From contig CABVSA010000002.1 in assembly GCA_902500805.1 (NCBI GenBank), forward strand, positions 1-64,000: a DNA stretch of 64,000 nt. Direction: 5' to 3'. Of the stretch, positions 60,510-64,000 are shown piece after piece. A program made the translations under genes and the position numbers. The stretch is from an uncultured Nitrospira sp. (GTDB lineage: Bacteria; Nitrospirota; Nitrospiria; Nitrospirales; Nitrospiraceae). The notes under the pieces are model-generated. The model made no database searches and was not told the DNA's origin. It saw only the letters and a program-made list of their open reading frames with translations. The stretch's first letter is position 1. Each line of letters starts with the position of its first letter.

Positions 60510-61257
60510 GGGACTATGGGCCTGGCTGGCTCAGAGTGAGTTGTTCGCCTATAACGTTGTGCGGCGTGATCGTTGGATTGCGCGACAGGCGTCGCTTGTG
60601 CCGAGTGGGACGAAAGTCCTGGATGTCGGGGCAGGCTCCTGTCCCTATCGTGCGTTGTTCGCACATTGCGACTATCGTACTCAGGATCTCGCGCCGTTGC
60701 GAGGTGACCAGCTTCGAGATGGAGGTTATGGGGTACTTGACTTCGTGTCGGATGTAACGGCTATCCCAGTCCCTGACGGTAGCTTTGGCTTGGTGCTTTG
60801 TACTGAAGTGTTGGAGCATCATCCTGAGCCTATCCGGGTGGTTCATGAATTGGCGAGGATTCTTCAGCCTGGCGGAATACTCGTTCTCACCGCGCCGCTC
60901 GGGTCCGGAATTCATCAAGACCCCTACCATTATTACGGTGGCTATACTCCCTGGTGGTACCAGCGCTTCCTCCTGGCTGCCGGGTTTGAGCAGATTGAGA
61001 TTGAGGCGAACGAAGGGTCCTTCAGGTTTTTTGCGCAAGAATCCTTACGGTTCATTCAAGCGACTAGTCCGTGGAGCACGAGTCTGCCAGGGAGGGTTCG
61101 GTTCCTGTGCTTGCCGATGTGGATGGTGCTGGCCCCTCTCCTTGGGTTGATCATCCCTATATTGTGCAAGTGGCTGGATCAGTTCGACCGCGAACGGCGC
61201 TTCACTGTCGGCTATCATGTCACGGCGCGGCGTGCCACTGTGGGCTCTTCACGGTAG
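60502..61257 (+). CDS. Class I SAM-dependent methyltransferase
   Basis: Encodes 251 residues from GTG 60502, overlapping the preceding stop by eight bases. SAM-binding motif VLDVGAGSCPYRALF, acidic loop RTQDLAPLRGD, motif IV LVLCTEVLEHHPEPIRVVHE and LQPGGILVLTAPLGSGIHQD. A hydrophobic C-terminal segment (FLCLPMWMVLAPLLGLIIPI) suggests membrane association, consistent with a lipid-linked glycan acceptor. Confidence 0.9.
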   Translation: MNRGLWAWLAQSELFAYNVVRRDRWIARQASLVPSGTKVLDVGAGSCPYRALFAHCDYRTQDLAPLRGDQLRDGGYGVLDFVSDVTAIPVPDGSFGLVLCTEVLEHHPEPIRVVHELARILQPGGILVLTAPLGSGIHQDPYHYYGGYTPWWYQRFLLAAGFEQIEIEANEGSFRFFAQESLRFIQATSPWSTSLPGRVRFLCLPMWMVLAPLLGLIIPILCKWLDQFDRERRFTVGYHVTARRATVGSSR

Positions 61258-61389
61258 GAACTCAGTGGGTCGCTGTGGTGACTAAGTTGAGTCGGCTCGA
61301 TCTGGTGGATCTGTTGTTTCGGATCCATCACTGCTGGTGTATGAATGTCCGGGGAGATTGCCATGAAATGAAAAGGGAAGGTTTGGACT

Positions 61390-62133
61390 ATGGGGCTGGT
61401 TAGTCGGCTTAGGCGAAGGTTCAGTCATTTTGCGAGTCGAGCACTCGGAGATGAAAGAATCTCATACGCACAATGCGGCGAAGATCTCATTGTCGATTAC
61501 GTGTTGGCTATGCTCCATGTCGATACGGTCTCTTATCTGGACATCGGCGCACATCACCCACGGTATCTGAGCAATACCTACTATTTCTATAGACAGGGAG
61601 GTCGCGGTGTTTGCATTGAGCCTGACCCCAATGCGCTGAGCGCATTCCAGCAAGCTCGTCCCCGTGATGTCTATTTGCCGGTTGGGATTGGAGCGACCCC
61701 TGGGACTGCAGATCTTTTCTTGATGACTACGTCGACCCTCAATACCTTTTCTCGTGAAGAAGCTGAGCGGTATCAATCCTATGGGAAGGAACGGATTGAG
61801 CGTGTGATTTCGGTGGAGATCAGGACGGTCACTCAAGTTCTTGAAGAATACTTCGAGCTAGTGCCTGATTTTGTGTCAATTGATGTAGAAGGGATGGATC
61901 TATCGATCTTAAAAGGCTTCGATTTTGATCGGTTCAGGCCGAAAGTGTTTTGTCTTGAAACACTGACCTATGCCGAGGATGGCAGCGAGGAGAAAATAAG
62001 TGAGTTGCCGAGTATTTTAGAGCAGAACGGGTATTTAATTTATGCAGACACCTACATCAACACAATTGCCGTCGATCGTCAGGCCTGGAGTAATCGGAGA
62101 GTACGCCAGATGTGTAGGCGCGCTTCCGCCTGA
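61390..62133 (+). CDS. FkbM-family methyltransferase
   Basis: Encodes 247 residues. FkbM hallmarks: YAQCGEDLIVDYVLAMLHVD, SYLDIGAHHPRYLSNTYYFY, GRGVCIEPDPNALSAFQQAR and DFVSIDVEGMDLSILKGFDF. These enzymes O-methylate sugars and natural products. It is separated from the preceding methyltransferase by 132 bases with no gene. Confidence 0.92.
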   Translation: MGLVSRLRRRFSHFASRALGDERISYAQCGEDLIVDYVLAMLHVDTVSYLDIGAHHPRYLSNTYYFYRQGGRGVCIEPDPNALSAFQQARPRDVYLPVGIGATPGTADLFLMTTSTLNTFSREEAERYQSYGKERIERVISVEIRTVTQVLEEYFELVPDFVSIDVEGMDLSILKGFDFDRFRPKVFCLETLTYAEDGSEEKISELPSILEQNGYLIYADTYINTIAVDRQAWSNRRVRQMCRRASA

Positions 62134-62271
62134 TCGTAATGTCTTTGTGAATGAATATCGGCTACTGACTCGTGGTGCCGTTTATATGCACAGTGACCTT
62201 CTTCTTCATCAAGTTGGTGTGAGGCGAAGAGTTGCGTGCCGTGCGCGATTGTGGAATCGGGTATCCTCTTA

Positions 62272-63486
62272 ATGCGGATTTTCTGTGTCTTTGGTCGATA
62301 CAACTACGGGGATCCTAGCCGTGGGGACGGGTATGAATTTACGAATTTTTTACCTGTATTTCGTGAGCTTGGACATGAAGTGGCCTTATTTGATTCCTGG
62401 GATCGATCATCCTATCGTGACTTTGCCGACTTAAATCGAACATTTCTGCGCCGAGTTGATCAGGAGCAGCCGGACGTGATTTTCTGTGTGCTTTTGAGCT
62501 ACGAATTATGGCGAGAATCACTTGATATTATTCGGTCGAAGGGGTCTGCTGCCATTGTCAATTGGGGTACGGACGACTCATGGAAATATGAGCAGTTCTC
62601 GCGCTTTGTCGCTCCGCATGTTGACTGTTATGCGACGACCTATCCGAAGGCATTCAATAAAGCCCATGACCAGGGGCTAGACAACTTCGTGTTGACTCAG
62701 TGGGGGGCAAATCGCGACTCACTGGTTGAACCGTTGCCTGCTCAGCGGTGTACGTATCCTGTCACGTTTGTGGGCAGCGCATATGGAAACAGGAGAAAGT
62801 GGATTGAAGCCCTACGTCATCGAGGCATCCAGGTGGAATGCTTTGGGCACGGGTGGCCTGCGGGGCCGGTCTCTGGCAAGGATCTTCTGCGTATTTACCG
62901 CGAGTCTGTACTCACCTTGAATTTTGGAGATTCGGGCATTCAATTTCAAGGGCTGGTGCCCTACCGCAGCCGCCAAATCAAGGCGCGCGTATTCGAAGTG
63001 CCTGGCGCAGGTGGTTGCCTGCTCACTGAACCGGCTCAGTACCTTGAAGAGTATTTTCGTATCGGTGAGGAAATCGTGGTGTTCGATGGTCCGGATGTAC
63101 TCGCCGAGCGCATTCAGTATCTGTTGGCCAATCCGGAAAAGCGGGATGCCGTCGCACATCGAGGATTCGAGCGAGTCAGCAAGGACCATACGTATAATAG
63201 GCGATTTGAGGACTTGCTTGGAAAGCTGGCTCAACGGGTTACTCAGCGTCCAATCCGATCCATGGATTGGGTAGCCTTTGAACAGGCGGCTAGCCGACAC
63301 AGGATGGGACCATGGCTAGCTTTGCTCAGAACTCTCTGTGTTTCATGCACGAAGTTGGTATGGGGCAAACACCGAGGCCCTCGAGCTGCGCGTCGGCTGG
63401 CTTTTGAGCTGTCTTGGCGTTTGCGCGGGGCCTGGACATACAGTGCGGCCGGTTGGCCTGGTCGGATGTTTTACAGGGAAAGTTGA
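62272..63486 (+). CDS. CgeB/GT-B glycosyltransferase
   Basis: About 404 residues from ATG 62272 (the frame is open from a GTG at 62236, but homologous proteins start near MRIFCVFGRYNYG). It contains DVIFCVLLSYELW, CYATTYPKAFNKAHDQG, VTFVGSAYGNRRKWIEALRH and YRSRQIKARVFEVPGAGGCL with LLTEPAQYLEEYF. The last two are the CgeB-type glycosyltransferase core with its donor-site Glu. The C-terminal 90 residues are basic. The stop is directly followed by the next gene's SD and start. Confidence 0.87.
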   Translation: MRIFCVFGRYNYGDPSRGDGYEFTNFLPVFRELGHEVALFDSWDRSSYRDFADLNRTFLRRVDQEQPDVIFCVLLSYELWRESLDIIRSKGSAAIVNWGTDDSWKYEQFSRFVAPHVDCYATTYPKAFNKAHDQGLDNFVLTQWGANRDSLVEPLPAQRCTYPVTFVGSAYGNRRKWIEALRHRGIQVECFGHGWPAGPVSGKDLLRIYRESVLTLNFGDSGIQFQGLVPYRSRQIKARVFEVPGAGGCLLTEPAQYLEEYFRIGEEIVVFDGPDVLAERIQYLLANPEKRDAVAHRGFERVSKDHTYNRRFEDLLGKLAQRVTQRPIRSMDWVAFEQAASRHRMGPWLALLRTLCVSCTKLVWGKHRGPRAARRLAFELSWRLRGAWTYSAAGWPGRMFYRES

Positions 63487-64000
63487 TTGAGCGCCCAGGC
63501 TTTGGTCACTGTTGCGATGTCCGCGTACAACGCATCTGGGACGATCGATCTTGCCTTGCGATCGATCCTGGCCCAAACATATCAAAATTGGGAACTGATC
63601 GTCGTCGATGATGGCTCAACTGATCGAACTGCAGAGCGGGTGTTGCATGTGAAGGATTCTCGGATCCGATTCATTCAAGAGCCATTAGGAAACATGGGCT
63701 TGGCATCACGGTTGAATCAATGTGTGCGTCTTGCGAGGGGAGAGTATATCGCCAGAATGGATGCCGACGACGTAGCCTATCCGCAACGCTTTGAACGACA
63801 GGTTCAATTCCTGAACGAGCATCACGACATTGATTTGCTGGGAACCGGCGCCGTGATTTTCAGGGGAGAAGGCGAGATCATTGGCTGCTATCCCACGGCA
63901 CGCTCGCACGAAGCTATTTGTCGGAGACCATGGTGGGGATTTCCGCTTGCCCATCCGACCTGGATGGGCAAGCGGGCCTGGTTCGTGTCTCATCCCTATT
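63487..64000 (+). CDS. GT2-family glycosyltransferase (truncated by window edge)
   Basis: The first 171 residues are visible. TTG 63487 is taken as start because AGGGAA lies eight bases upstream and the frame begins directly after the previous stop; the ATG at 63517 is too far into the domain. GT-A motifs: VTVAMSAYNASGTIDLALRS, WELIVVDDGSTDRTAERV, LNQCVRLARGEYIARMDADD with the DxD. It continues beyond the right edge. Confidence 0.9.
   Translation, partial: MSAQALVTVAMSAYNASGTIDLALRSILAQTYQNWELIVVDDGSTDRTAERVLHVKDSRIRFIQEPLGNMGLASRLNQCVRLARGEYIARMDADDVAYPQRFERQVQFLNEHHDIDLLGTGAVIFRGEGEIIGCYPTARSHEAICRRPWWGFPLAHPTWMGKRAWFVSHPY

Noticed and set aside
1-64000. tRNA, rRNA, CRISPR arrays, intact transposases or integrases
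   Set aside because: None recognised by reading. The polysaccharide island has no visible attachment site or integrase within the window.

Overview
The window is a chromosomal segment of a Gram-negative bacterium, most probably Nitrospira or a close relative. That assignment is inference. It rests on a complete lipid A/LPS core operon that uses LpxI and has a Gfo/Idh gene between lpxI and lpxB, on the neighbouring Lon, ThiL, DUF2062 and HD-hydrolase genes, and on moderately high G+C by eye. There is no rRNA, tRNA or CRISPR array to settle it.

Left edge (1-5.9 kb) is a sparse, worn region. It holds a tiny membrane peptide, a coiled-coil lipoprotein, an OmpA-like periplasmic protein, a small lipoprotein, a Fic protein with a striking promoter/operator, and an unknown membrane-anchored protein. 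Three decayed copies of one dispersed repeat lie between these genes.

Housekeeping block (6.0-12.6 kb, minus strand): HD phosphohydrolase, DUF2062 membrane protein, thiL, lon and galU.

Envelope operon (13.1-31.2 kb, plus strand): bamA, two Skp/OmpH-like chaperones, fabZ, lpxA, lpxI, a Gfo/Idh oxidoreductase, lpxB, msbA, a lipid A acyltransferase-like gene with a frameshift at an A9 run, waaA, lpxK, a waaF-gmhB fusion, a methyltransferase and two more heptosyltransferases. This is nearly the whole route from hydroxyacyl-ACP to Kdo/heptose-bearing lipid A plus its flippase. No lpxD is present in its usual place.

Surface-polysaccharide island (31.3-64 kb, running off the right edge). It opens with a winged-helix regulator and a NusG/RfaH-like antiterminator, then a Nudix hydrolase, a Wzx-like flippase, glycosyltransferases and a B12/radical-SAM enzyme. 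A nucleotide-sugar block follows: HddA-like heptose kinase, GDP-fucose-synthase-like reductase, a split thiamine-diphosphate E1-like pair, a DegT-family enzyme with His where the PLP lysine should be, an HddC-like guanylyltransferase and an epimerase. Together these suggest a GDP-heptose-derived, possibly deoxy and branched, sugar. Next come APS kinase, the Wzm/Wzt ABC exporter and two sulfotransferases, pointing to an exported sulfated glycan.

The most unusual signal is in 46.7-58.4 kb. Five otherwise unrelated proteins (two sulfotransferases, a GT2 glycosyltransferase, a very large B12/radical-SAM protein and a GT4-like glycosyltransferase) carry a shared C-terminal module of about 55 residues with a core resembling GYNIV-x(4-7)-YYxVPQSLGPxDL. 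At least nine recognisable copies are present. I know no named family for it. A ThsB-type TIR-like protein sits among these genes. The right end holds a GT-like protein probably starting at CTG, three methyltransferase-like proteins, a CgeB-like glycosyltransferase and a truncated GT2 gene.
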